A DNA stretch of 64,000 bases from Bettongia penicillata ogilbyi (GCA_023548195.1 JAJHZJ010000751.1:124001-188000), one strand, 5' to 3'; counted from the stretch's first letter, positions 21,750 through 32,110 are shown. Notes: generated by a model not told the origin, from the letters alone. Program-made: numbers and translations.

Positions 21750-21865
21750 CAGTAAAGAGAAGCCTTAAGGAACTCATTAAAATTGAAGTGTTTGCATTCC
21801 TACATGGAAAGATGTTATTTGTAACTCATGAGATCCTCTTCAGTATTAAGGTAGTTAGAGAGAAT

Positions 21866-22085
21866 GCATACATACACACAAGCACATATACATATATGTA
21901 TGCATATATATGTAGTTGTTTATGGGTATACATGTATATGTATATTATGTATGTGTAGGTATGTATATTTGAATGTGTGTATATCTGTACATATATGTGT
22001 TTGTATATATGCATATATATGTGTCTTCATAAATGTATTTGTATATAAATGTGTATGCATGTGCACGTACATACATACACACATA
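21866..22085. repeat. long degenerate TATG/CATA/TGTA tract inside HAL1 D
   Basis: About 220 bp of alternating purine-pyrimidine sequence at the family's internal microsatellite site, the longest expansion among the copies here. Confidence 0.9.
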
Positions 22086-22922
22086 ATACAAAGACAGAGA
22101 GCACAGGTTGAGCTGAATATGAAAGGTGAATAACTAAAAAAATAAAATTTACTGTTGAGTGGAATGTACTAGGAGTAAGAGAAAAGGAAAAGTAGAATGT
22201 AGGAAATCATCTCACATAAAAGAATGATGAAAGAGCTTTTACACTGGAGGGGAAGAGGAGGGAGATGAGAGGAAATAATTGAACCTTACTCTCATGGGAT
22301 TTGACTTAAGGAGGGAATAACACACGTTCAATTTGATATGGAAATCTACTTTACCCTGCAGGAAAGCAAGTGGGAAGGGTATAGGAGAGGGAAAATAATA
22401 GGAGGAACTGCAAATTGGGGACAGGAATAATCAGAAGCAAACACTATTGTGGGAGAACAGGTCAAGGGAGAGAATGGAACAAATGAAGGGCAGTCTAGGA
22501 CAGAGGGTTAATCTTTTACATCATAACTATTATGGAACTGCTTTGCATTGTTACACATGTATGACCTATATTGAGTTGCTTGTTTTCTCAATGAGGGTGA
22601 GTGGAGAGGGAAGGAGAGAATATGGAACTCGAAGATTTAAGAATGAATGTTAAAAATTGTTTTAGCATGCAACTGGAAATTAAGCTATGTAGGCAAAGGG
22701 GTATAGAAATCTATTTTGCCCTACAGGAAAATAGAGGGGAAGTGGGATGGAAGAATGGTGGGTAATAGAAGGGAGGACACACTAGAGAAAGGGGTGGATG
22801 GGGTGCATCCTGTCCTGGGGTGGGGGTGGGGAGAGATTGGAAGAATATTTGAATTCAAATTCTTTTAGAAGTGAATGTTAAGAACTGAAATATAAATAGT
22901 GTATATATTAAACAAATAAAAA

Positions 22923-23114
22923 GAATAGAGAACTTTTCGAATTATAATGTTAGAATTGAATTTTTGTTTGATTTTGACCTGCTGAATTATCACATTCTTT
23001 AAAGTCTCAACTTAGCTGTCTCTGACCCTCTCACTCCCTTACTGACCACCCCCCCCCAAATATCACAACTGATTTGCATTAGATCCTTATCAAATTATAT
23101 TTGAATAATGTGTC
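22923..23114. other. unassigned sequence
   Basis: Contains a C9 run at 23049-23057. Nothing else recognised. Confidence 0.3.
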
Positions 23115-23352
23115 TGAGTGGTTGCTGGTTGGCTCAGTGAATGAAGTGCAGGATTTGCAATTGCCAAGATCTGATTTCAAATCGAGTTTCAAATACTTGC
23201 TAGTTGTGTGACCTTGGGCAAGTCATTTAATGTCTGTTTGCCTTAATCCACTGGAATCACAAATCTCTCCATTATCTGTGCCCAAAACCCCATGGAGAGC
23301 ATGGTGCATAGGGTCACCACGAGTCAGACATGACTGAATGATTGAGCAACAA
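23115..23352 (+). mobile_element. tRNA-derived SINE with RTE-type tail
   Basis: Head GGTTGGCTCAGTGAATGAAGTG, body TTGTGTGACCTTGGGCAAGTC, tail GTCACCACGAGTCAGACATG then ACTGAATGATTGAGCAACAAC. The tail is the same as the 3' end of the RTE fragment at 7381-7425, consistent with mobilisation by an RTE LINE. Confidence 0.8.
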
Positions 23353-23749
23353 CAAGTCCAAGGGTGTAAGGAGGAAGATATTCAGAAAGATAGGTCTGGA
23401 GGTTACCTCCTAGATTGATTTCAGGAACTGGAAATGTTTTCGTACGTTGAGGAGATGGGTTGTGACAGTTACTTTCTTGAGAAAGGATGTCACATGGAAG
23501 AGAATAAAAAATGATTTTTTTTTAGTTTGCCCGAAAGTTCAGGATTGGTTACACTGGGCTGAATTTCTAAAGAGACAAATGCAGGCTTGATGTAAAAAAA
23601 TCCTTCCTAATCATGAGAGCTCTCCAAAAATAGTATGGGCTGCTTTGAGAGGTAGTGGCATGCTCTCTATTTCATGACTACAAGATATCAGTTTATATCC
23701 CTTTTCCTGTATTGGACAGTGAGGATTCATTTGGTATTTGTGTTGATGA
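23353..23749. other. unassigned sequence
   Basis: Nothing recognised apart from weak repeat-like character. Confidence 0.3.
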
Positions 23750-23990
23750 AGAAGCTTGGTGTAGTAGATAGGACATGACTTTATTTCAGGAAGAACTAGA
23801 TTCAAATCCTCTTTCCCAGAGCTACCAGCTATGTGATTATAACTCAACCTACCTGGATCTCAATTTCTTCCTATTTAAAATGAGGCATTTAGATCCAATG
23901 ACTCTTACTGCCCATTACGAATTTAAAGTTATGACTAAACAAATAATGAGGTCTCTCCCAATTCTGAAATTCTGTGACTCTATCTGAATC
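23750..23990 (+). repeat. MIR/Ther-type SINE
   Basis: GTGTAGTAGATAGGACATGAC, CAGGAAGAACTAGATTCAAATCC, GCTATGTGATTATAACTC, AAAATGAGGCATTTAGATCC and AATTCTGTGACTC follow the order of the marsupial MIR-like SINE with its CR1-like tail. Confidence 0.65.
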
Positions 23991-24079
23991 ACTCTTGAAC
24001 TTCATGAATCAACATTGAATTATGCGTATTCATATAATCATCATATCACTCCCTTAGCACCACTGCTTGCCATCTCCAA

Positions 24080-24216
24080 AGTAGCATCTTGAGGATAGGG
24101 ATTGTGTGTCATTTTGTATTTGTATCCTTAATCTAGCACAATGGCTTGCACACACACGCACATACACACATATATACATACATTCATAGATATATACATG
24201 CACATACACACATAAG
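24080..24216. repeat. L2-type 3' end then CA/ACAT-rich tract
   Basis: 24085-24148: CATCTTGAGGATAGGG, TTTGTATTTGTATCC, CTAGCACAATGGC (L2 terminal motif, plus). 24149-24216: CACACA/CATACA microsatellite at the point where the L2 end would give a terminal repeat. Confidence 0.7.
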
Positions 24217-24359
24217 CTTTGCTGAATAATTCAATTTTGACTGAAAAACTGGAAAAGTAAAATCGGCATACTTTTCCCAAGGTAAGTTAATTTACATAAT
24301 CTTCTCCTTATGATTTTCACACTGGATTTAGCACCCAAGGAAATAAATACCTTTGGTGT

Positions 24360-24620
24360 TATTGCTGTTTTTCAGGGTTTCAGTTGTGTCCAACTTATCA
24401 TTACCCCATTTGTTCTTGTTTTTTTTTTTTGTTTGTTTGTTTGTTTTGTTTTGTTTTTTTTACCAAAGATAATAGAGTGGTTTATCATTTCCTTCTTGAG
24501 CTTATTTAATGGGGAAACTGAGGCAAACAGGATTAAGTGACTTCTCCAGGGTCACACAGCTAGTTAGTGTTAGGACCTGATTTAAACTCAGGTTTTGCTG
24601 ACTAGACCTAGAACTCTATT
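24360..24620 (-). mobile_element. tRNA-derived SINE with RTE-type tail, carrying an internal T/G tract
   Basis: Reads from tail (TTTCAGTTGTGTCCAAC) through AGAGTGGTTTATCATTTCC, AACTGAGGCAAACAGG and GTCACACAGCTAGTTAGTG to the head. A poly(T)/(TTTG)n tract at 24419-24462 is embedded where other copies read GGGTTTTCTTGGC. Confidence 0.8.
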
Positions 24621-24870
24621 CATGAAATACTTATATGTTTAAAGTTTCTATTCTCATGAAGTCTGTATGTCTGAGAGGATTTGAATACAGATCTCTCTGA
24701 TTAACACTAATCAGAGTGTTACTTGTTACTGGAATAGCTACTTGCTATTCCATCACCATTTCTTGAAGGATACCAGCAACATTCACCTAACTCCTAGTTC
24801 AACTCATTCACCAGATACTATCTGGAACATTCTCTAAGCTTGCTTCCTTTTGAATCCTGTCCAGTAATGA
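24621..24870. other. unassigned sequence
   Basis: Nothing recognised. Confidence 0.3.
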
Positions 24871-24954
24871 TGTAGCACCATAGTGATATTCACAGTGCCT
24901 ACAGCAGCCATGAATATACCGGCACAGTTTTGAATCACAAAATACAAAAGACTC
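24871..24954 (-). mobile_element. ERV downstream LTR, U5-side part (interrupted)
   Basis: TGTAGCACCA ... CACAAAATACAAAAGACTC parallels the solo LTR at 6494 onward and the LTR at 28584 onward. It stops at the exact start of HAL1 E and resumes at 26505. Confidence 0.75.
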
Positions 24955-25089
24955 GGGGGCAGAGTCAAGATGATGGAGTAGAAAGATGCATGTATATGAG
25001 CTCCGAACCCACAGCCCATAGATTTAATGTAAGGAGAGCTCCCCAGAAGTTCTGGATCACTGCAGGGGGTGCAGAAACATAGTGGAAGA

Positions 25090-25735
25090 AATTTCCATTC
25101 CAGAGAGCCCTGGAGAGCCGTCCCCAGGGTCCGTCGTGCCCCAGAAAGCGGACCCCACCCCAGCGCTGCCCTGGCCGTGGCCCCAGAGAAGCTGATCTGA
25201 GCAGGCTTCAGGGACGGAAGCTCCGGCGGCCTGGAAGGTCCCTCCGCCCACAGACTCTACAGGTCAGTAAGACAGACGGCTGGTCTGGTGGAGAGGGGAG
25301 CGGGGTGTCTCCATAACTCGGGCCCCCTTGGGAGGAAGCGGCAGAGGTAGAGGCGGGGGCAGGAAGCAGCGGAGGCAGAGGCGGGGGTGGCGGCTGAGGC
25401 AGTGGCGGCTTGGCCTCGGCAGCCCGGGACACCCCAGCAGCAGGCAGGATCTTCATTACTGAAAGTCTCTGCATAAACCACCTGAAGGAGCTGAGCCTGG
25501 GAGACGGCCCTGCCCCACCCGCTCCATTTTTGAAGGTCTCTGCATAAAGCCCCTGAGGGAACTGAGCCTGGTAGGCAGCCCTGCCCCCACCCCAGCACCA
25601 GAACTAAAGCTCACATTGAATAGCAGTGGCTTCTGCCGCGGAAAGCCTATTTGAATCTCAGACCCCAAGCACTAGCTGGGAAGATCTAGGTGGGTGTGGA
25701 CAGGAATCTCAGAAGTCAAGTAACTGGCTGGGAAA
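25090..25735 (+). promoter_or_regulatory. GC-rich 5' region of HAL1 E (putative internal promoter)
   Basis: The most GC- and CpG-rich stretch of the window, homologous to 16706-17300 of copy C. Contains GGCGG/GGCAG-rich runs (25330-25420) and two tandem 71-bp units. A donor-like CTACAG/GTCAGT occurs at 25257-25268 and also in copy C. Promoter or splicing function is inferred only. Confidence 0.45.
25461..25601 (+). repeat. two 71-bp tandem units in the HAL1 E 5' region
   Basis: Unit 1 (25461-25531) and unit 2 (from 25532) both run GAA(A/G)GTCTCTGCATAAA, then CTGA(A/G)GGA, CTGAGCCTGG and CCCTGCCCC. Copy C has a single unit (around 16840-16906). Confidence 0.85.
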
Positions 25736-26487
25736 ATGCCTAGAAAAGGGAAGAAAAATAAGACTATAGAGAGTTTTTTTGAACAGATGCAAATGATCCC
25801 AACTTTCGGATCTGACGCCATCAGGGAAAGACGTGGAGGGCGGGGGCCTCGGTACCCCAGACATCCCAGGGGGATGTCGGGTGGGCTCAGGCCTTGGAAG
25901 ACCTCAAAAAGTATTTTGAAAAGCAAGTTAGACAGGTGGAGGAAAAACTGGGAAGAGAAATGAGAGAGATGCAAGAAAAGTATGAAAAACGGGTCAATAT
26001 CTTGGTAAAGGAGACCCAAAAAAATGCTGAAGAGAATAACACCTTGAAAAATAGGCTCACTCAATTGGCAAAAGAGGTTCAAAAAGCCAATGAGGAGAAG
26101 AATGCTTTCAAAAGCAGAATTAGCCAAATGGAAAAAGAGGTTCAAAAGCTCACTGAAGATAATAGTTCTCTCAAAATTAGAATGGAACAGATGGAGTCAA
26201 ATGACTTTACGGGAAACCAAGAAATCACCAAACAAAACCAAAAGAATGAAAAAGTGGAAAACAATGTGAAATATCTCATGGGAAAAACAACTGACCTGGA
26301 AAATAGATCCAGGAGAGACAATTTAAAAATTATGGGACTACCTGAAAGTCATGATCAGAAAAAGAGCCTAGATATCATCTTCCATGAAATTATCGAGGAA
26401 AACTGCCCTGACATTCTACAACCAGAGGGCAAAATAAGTATTGAAAAAATCCATCGATCACCACCTGAAAGAAATCCAAAAAGATAA
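25736..26487 (+). pseudogene. L1 ORF1-type remnant, HAL1 E
   Basis: ATG at 25736 (MPRKGKKNKTIESFF). A frame break falls between about 25815 and 25893, after which 197 codons are open to 26484. The long coiled coil has heptads such as VQKLTEDNSSLKIRMEQ. The RRM-like core follows (LENRSRRDNLKIMGLPES, ENCPDILQPE). A TAA at 26485-26487 stands where copy C-type sequence has GAA, a single nonsense change. The C-terminal nucleic-acid-binding domain is missing because the element ends. This is the longest clean protein-like frame in the window. Confidence 0.85.
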
Positions 26488-26504
26488 ACTCCTAGGAATA
26501 TTGT

Positions 26505-26926
26505 GGCCAAAACATTTATCCAAACATCAGGAAGTCAAATCCATTACAGCTACAAAAGAAATCCAGACACAATAATATTGCATGAGGAACTCCCATCCCC
26601 ATGTTTTCCCTCTGTTAGACTTCCCACAAACCAGCTCCCTTAAATAAATCACAAACAGGTTCTCACAAATAAAATCATAAACTTTCCCAGTCATGCGAGC
26701 TGCTATATTTCCTAGCTCTCATTGCTCTCTGACTATCTTCATCTCAGCTCTGCCCTAGCTCTGCCTCTTCCTGTTCTACCCTTACTGTTCCATGTGTCTT
26801 GACTCATGTGACTCAGGCTTCCATGTGACTTAAGCAAGTTACATGAACCTATTAATGGATAGGAGAGATCTTCCCGTTAAGAAGCAAATTTACATTAACA
26901 TTAAGCAAATATGCGTTATCAATGCA
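26505..26926 (-). mobile_element. ERV downstream LTR, U3-side part
   Basis: Continues the LTR from CCAAAACATTTATCC to the minus-strand start TGCATTGATAACGC at 26926. It parallels the solo LTR block by block (CAAATCACAAAC, TGCTCTCTGACT, CATGTGACTTAAGC, TCTTCCCGTTAAGAAGC). AATAAATG polyadenylation signal in the minus orientation. Confidence 0.78.
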
Positions 26927-28583
26927 TTCAGCCCCAAGATCTTTCACATCCATTACATAGGTCAATGGGTCAGCTGGTTTCAACAGAACTTTAACAAGGA
27001 TAACAGAAAATAAGCATATAAAACAATATCTTAGGCAACTGGTGTTAACAGAACTTTGTAACAATAAAAGAGACATCACACAAAATGAGATCATAGAACA
27101 GTATCCCAGGATGGTGCACCCCATCATTCCCTCCTTCAACGAATGGGGCCTAAAACCTTGGGGTAAGGGGCAAAGGTCTCTTCTTCTATAGCTACTTCCT
27201 GCCGAAATTAGAAATCGTGTCCTTGCCCCAAGAGGTCCTATTCAAGAGGTCAGTTCTTTAGCAGGCATTCAGAACTTGGTGGACCTCATGTCCAGGGATG
27301 ACATATCACAGTCATGGACAGTGAGGTAACATCCAGCATAAGGGATCAAATATCTACAGGTGGAGTGTACTAAGCCTGCGTAAACAAATCTGACAAACAA
27401 AATGAACAGACAAAAAGCCAAAGAGACGTAAGGAGACAATAACCAGAAGCAGTGTAAATATAGGGTCAGTCATGCTTCTGGAGTGGATGAACCCACTATC
27501 ATAGCCTCATTCACTGTTGTATGCTATTTTCTAATTTTCAGCTTGGGGGTCACCATTCTCTCTAGATTTAAACTCTCTTTAATATGAGCTGTGGTCTGGT
27601 CAATTTCCTAATCTCCCTGCAGGTATGATGAACTTGGATACAATGTTTCAGAAGGAAAACCCGGTCAGGCTAATATCAGGCCCCTTTTCTCAATACATTT
27701 TGTATAGTTCATTAACTGGAATGCTATTTATTCTTCCAAAATCTACCCCTGCTGTCAACAGAGTAGTAAACAATTCTTTTCTTGTCAGTCTGTTCTGACT
27801 TTGAATCTGCTGGATACCTACTCTTCTCTCTTAAGGAAATTTATCTTTTCCACTGTTTCTCACCATCCAAGATACCAACGATTCCCCATCTTTTGGGTAA
27901 ACCAATTCAAAATATCTGTGACCTCCAGCTGAGTACACTCCTCAATTATGTTCCTAAACTCTGCATTGCCTCTCTGGTTCTCCTGTTTCTGCCTTTGGAT
28001 TGGGTGTGCTTCTGCCTGAGAAGCTTCTCCCTCTAACATTGTATCATTTTTCAACTCTGACTTTGTTATTCCTCCCACTAACTCCCCTAGCAGTCATAGC
28101 TGTTCTGTCACAATTTGGCTGGGTCAGTACAAAATTGATATGCCCACTTCTTTTGCCAGTTTTTATTGTTTTCTGAGCCATGAACAGATTTTTCTTCTAC
28201 CTGAGACCCTGTAGCGTGTTTTTTTAAAGTAGAGCATGAATGTTCAGAATTCCCATGCAAACTAGCTCTTTTTCCATCTAAAGTTTTTGCCTCAGCAGCT
28301 CGTTTCTGATTTTACTCATAATACGGTAAGCTGTTAATAAAATTCAGCCTCTCTTACACACTCCTGCTGGTTCTCTCCCTGGTTTCATTGGTATTCTTGC
28401 AAACACCTTTCCGAATCTCTAGGTTCTCTCTCCTGTAACCTCACTTCCCTGTTTTCACAGGAATCTGGTGCTAGGAAGGAATAAGGTAAATTCTCCCATC
28501 CTGACATATCTGTTCCTTCCTCTAAAGCCTTTCTGTCTCCCAATAGAGATTTTATAACCTGTGATACTGTTCATGATGCCAAA
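26927..28583 (-). mobile_element. degraded endogenous retrovirus internal region
   Basis: About 1.65 kb between two LTRs of one family. Directly inside the upstream LTR the minus strand reads TTTGGCATCATGAACAG, plausible as a primer-binding site (TGG start, GAACAG). Near the downstream LTR it reads GATCTTGGGGCTGAA, a weak polypurine-like stretch before TG. Frames are short and full of stops. No protease, reverse transcriptase, integrase or env signature is visible, so it is a heavily deleted or non-autonomous provirus. Confidence 0.6.
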
Positions 28584-28978
28584 TGTATCACCACTGCAAT
28601 ATTCATAGCACCAACAGTGACTTTGAATATGCCAGCATAGTTCTGAATCACAAAGTATAACAGACTTTCCATATAGAAGGCAGAAGAAAAAAAAAAAAAA
28701 ACATTTATTCAGAAAAAAAGCCAAATCCATCATAGTAACTAAGAAGTAGTATACATTAGCCCTGCTTCCCTCTTAATACTACAAGAACCTCTTCATCTAC
28801 ATTCCACCTATAGATGGAACCTGCCCTTGAACACTGTGTCTTGTCTCCACTACTGTCCTCACTGATCTCTATCCTGGGCTTCTTTTATATCCAGGGACCA
28901 TTTACCTCTTCTAGTCATGTGAAGTGCCCTTGCTGGACAAAAGACCCTGCTACCAATTTCTGAAATTCAGCTATTACA
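28584..28978 (-). mobile_element. ERV upstream LTR, related to but diverged in U3
   Basis: The U5/R side matches the other two LTRs (TGTATCACCA start, GAATATGCCAGCATAG, ACAGACTTTCCATATAGAAGGCAG, AACATTTATTCAG, GCCAAATCCATCATAGTAAC). The U3 side does not match them and carries a clear TATA box. The outer boundary TGTAATAGC/28978 is inferred from the TG rule. An A16 run at 28686-28701 sits before the polyadenylation signal. Confidence 0.6.
28882..28889 (-). promoter_or_regulatory. TATA box of the ERV LTR
   Basis: Minus-strand GGATATAAAAGAAG, about 175 bp upstream of the AATAAA (28704-28709), which fits a retroviral U3/R arrangement. Confidence 0.55.
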
Positions 28979-29094
28979 ATCGTCTGGCTGATAGGGTATG
29001 TATATCAGAAAGTTTTTCCTAATAGTGACAACCAGACCACTTTTAAGTCAGATCCAGGAGCTACGTGTCATCATGTTCACATTTGTATATACTT

Positions 29095-29170
29095 ATACAT
29101 GCTAAGCATGTCTGTGTACGTACTTGTATATATGCATATGTTTTGTATGTATGTATATACATATAAATAT
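29095..29170. repeat. degenerate TATG/TGTA tract
   Basis: Alternating purine-pyrimidine sequence. The 109-codon frame that crosses it is not supported as a gene. Confidence 0.7.
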
Positions 29171-31261
29171 CAAATGCAAATTTTAGTTACGGGAAAACGA
29201 TCTCCAATTTCTTTCCAGATAGTTCTCTCAAGAGAACTATCATTAGCTATTTCTCTACTAACAGTCACTCAAATTCCCTTTGGCATCATAGGTAAATGCA
29301 AAGGTCAAGGTGATTGGAGGATTGCATTTTTCACCATCTATGTGACGGATTATTTCATAGTGTACAAAATACTTAATCTGGAGACAGTCATGGTTTCTGG
29401 AGCAAAAAAATTACCTGTGAATACTTGATAAAATTTGACTTATTTCTTTACATTTATACCCTATGTAATCCTCTGATTTTAAGATTGCCTTTCAAATAAG
29501 GAAGCATTCTAGTTATGCATTATATTTTTATATTAGAATATATATATATATAAATAACAGAACATCTGAGCTAGATGGACCCCAGGAATCATCTGCTCAT
29601 CTCCCTCATTTTTCTTTCAAATGTCTTTTTAAAACTGGCAGTTGGGGTTTGACCTTATTTCATGGGACTCCAGTGTAAACTTCAAAAATTCAGTATATTC
29701 TACTAGATTTAATGGTAAATTTTTGAAAATTAATCGTAGAGTGCGTCTGGAAGACAGGGAAAGTTAAGACCATACACACGCATGCACATACATACATGCA
29801 CACACACATGCACATCAGATTTCTAAGATTAACACTAATTAGTCATGAAGAAATTAATTTATTATTTCTGAGAATGTCTAGAGCAATAGTAAATTAGCAG
29901 CTAGAGTAGGATGAGAATGACCTGGTTATGCGTATCTGATAATTGTTGTTTTATGAATGATTATATTCATCAATTTCATTCCCCTAGTTACCACTTTTAC
30001 TGTTATAATTATGCATGCTGGAAAATGTTTAGATTTTTAAATTAGCTTTCTGCTCCTTCTTCTACTCCAATCCTTGAGAGACCATGACTAGTTATGTTTA
30101 TGCAGTAAATTTTACACCTAAATTGTCTTAATGACCAGAGATCTTAAAATCATTTGCAAGCCAACAAAGGGAGACCAAAGTTTCTAGTTTTGTAACAGTT
30201 GCTGATTTTGTTTAAACCACCAAAAAATTATTTCCCTTATGAAATTTTACCCTGAGTTTTACTTTATACTGTTTCTCTGTAATTGCATGATGACAAAATT
30301 ATTAAGTATGACATACAATATTAAAGTAGGACAAATGTATATTTGTCATTTGAGAGCCAACATATGAAAGCCAAAAAAAAAATAAGCAGCATCTTGCTGA
30401 ATAGTTATGAATTTTTCAGTTATAAGTACTTTGACATAGTTTACCACGTGACAGGTTAGTTAGGTCCATCAGTTCAATCAAAGATTCTTGAAGAATGACA
30501 ACTTCTTTACAAAGTGAATGAAATGGTCCTCCAATGTCTACCGAACCTGTAAAGCCAAATATCACTGTGCCATGAAAGTCATGAATATTTCTATGATTTA
30601 GGGTGATAAATCATTGAAATCTGCTAATAACTACTTTCTCACATTCCTATATCCCTAGGCTCTAGGAAGCTTCCAGTATTTGGGAATCTTATGACATTGT
30701 TCTGAAAGTTTGGTGCTGATTAAAAGAGATATTCTTTCAGTCAAAACAAGACCCTTGATTAATTGCCATTTTTGATTCCCTAGGATTCAATCAATTTAAG
30801 AATTTCTATAGGGAGAGAGGCAGTTATAAATCATGCTAACTTAAAAGCACTGGCAAACTCACATACAACCTTATATGCCATTTACATTTTATGTAATGCT
30901 AGAGAATTCCAGTGTATACTGGATATTGTTAGAAATCTACATTAGTCATTTGGTCTTTACTAAACCATTCTCACCATTAAGAAAAAAATATTGTTAAAGA
31001 TGATGTGTGCTGACAGGAAGTAATTATGTTTATTCTTAGAATCTAGATAGTAGCATTATAAATTCACCTACTGCTGTCAAAATTAACTGAACTGCGATCT
31101 TGATGACTCATTCTCACCACCATCCCCATTGTAACAAATCATTATGGGATCCTCCATTACATCATTGACTTGAATTTGACAATTCCCAAATGAAAGACAT
31201 AGAAAACCAGACAATAAAAAGAACTTGTTTTTGGGTGATGAAGAATTTGAATTCTACCAAA
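29171..31261. other. largely unique AT-rich sequence
   Basis: A short (TA)n at 29538-29553 and a CA/CATG-rich tract at 29770-29815. Otherwise no element recognised over about 2 kb. Contains CACGTG at 30445-30450. Frames are short. Confidence 0.4.
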
Positions 31262-31420
31262 TTAAATTTATTTATTTATTCAAGAAGTATTTGCTAAATG
31301 GCAATTATATGTCATGGATATACGTTTACTGGTGGTGATATAATTATAATGAAGACAGTTTCCGTTCAAGGAGCTTATTATATTGTGCTAGGTTCAGTAC
31401 TGCATGTACATCATTAAACA
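31262..31420 (+). repeat. L2-type LINE fragment
   Basis: TTTATTTATTCAAGAAGTATTTGCTAAATGGC, GTTTCCGTTCAAGGAGCTTATTA match 'tttattaagcac ... ccctcaaggagctcaca' of marsupial L2-like repeats. Confidence 0.5.
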
Positions 31421-31479
31421 GCAAATGGGCCCATTGAGTGTAGTAAAAAAGCAATCAACATAGTGAATTTGTATTATCT

Positions 31480-31620
31480 TAGATCTAGAGTTGTAAGGAA
31501 TTTTACAAATGGTGAAATAGAGTCAGAAGTGTTCATTGTCTTGGTCAGGGTCACACCAGGAATAAGTCAGAAGAATGATTTGAACCCATGTCTTAGGCTC
31601 CTGAACCACTGAAATTCCTG
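31480..31620 (-). repeat. MIR-type SINE fragment
   Basis: GGTGAAATAGAGTCAGAAGTG, TTGGTCAGGGTCACACCAGG, ATGATTTGAACCCATGTCTTAGGC follow the reverse MIR core. Confidence 0.65.
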
Positions 31621-31974
31621 CAGTAACACACTAGGAGAGAACACCAGAGTTGGGCAACTAGGTAAGGCTTTCTGATAATGGTAATATGAGTTGGGAACCA
31701 TGATAAAGGATTCAGCATCACCATAAGGCAGAGAAGGAAGGACAAGGTGATTTGATAGGGGAGATGACAAGTTGTTGAGTTCTTTTAAACACAAACTTTG
31801 AAGGGAAACGTAGCATAAGCTAATGCTAGGAAAGGTAGATTAGTACAGGACTGTTGTGAATTAGTTGTGCAAGAAGCTTTTACTTAGCATCTTGTATATA
31901 CCAAAAATTTTGCTAAACATTTTTAATACAAAGACAAAACTTTTTTTTTCCCTCTATGGGCATTAAAATCCAGT

Positions 31975-32110
31975 TATACTGGCATATTTGCAGTTCCTTG
32001 AACATGAAACACCAACTCCTATCTCATTGTCTTTTCAATAGGATGTTCTTCTTCATTACTTCTGGTGCCCAGTTTCCCTAGTCCATCTTTTAATGTTTTC
32101 CCCCATTAAT
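31975..32110 (+). repeat. L2-type LINE fragment
   Basis: GCAGTTCCTTGAACATGAAACACCAACTCC and TGCCCAGTTTCCCTAGTCC resemble the C-terminal/3' part of L2 (tgcagttcctcgaacacg). Confidence 0.5.

Larger units (their letters stand above)
19971..22922 (+). mobile_element. HAL1 copy D, full length
   Basis: Begins GGGGGGGTAGCAGCCAAGATGG. Then come a 5' region of the B/F type, an ORF1 remnant (about 20655-21749), the internal microsatellite and the purine-rich 3' region. It ends in an A/T-rich tail (ATATTAAACAAATAAAAAG) with no ORF2. AAGAAT on both sides (19967-19972 and about 22919-22925) may be a short duplication, but this is weak. About 2.95 kb, comparable to copy C. Opposite orientation to A, B and C. 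Confidence 0.88.
24955..26504 (+). mobile_element. HAL1 copy E, 5'-complete, 3'-truncated, inside an LTR
   Basis: Starts GGGGGCAGAGTCAAGATG, has the GC-rich C-type 5' region (24955-25735) and ORF1 up to the RRM-like domain, then stops abruptly at about 26504 with no 3' region and no A tail. The LTR continues directly at CCAAAACATTTA. Relative to the solo LTR, about 18 bases of target are missing at the junction. This is not the usual product of target-primed reverse transcription, which truncates 5' ends. Confidence 0.85.

Noticed and set aside
21826..22133. Cys/Tyr/Ile-rich frames on both strands
   Set aside because: Translation of the HAL1 D internal TATG/CATA tract.
25894..26487. 197-codon coiled-coil protein as a host gene
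   Set aside because: It is the ORF1 of HAL1 E, with the same domains as copies A, C, D and F, a frame break upstream and a nonsense codon.
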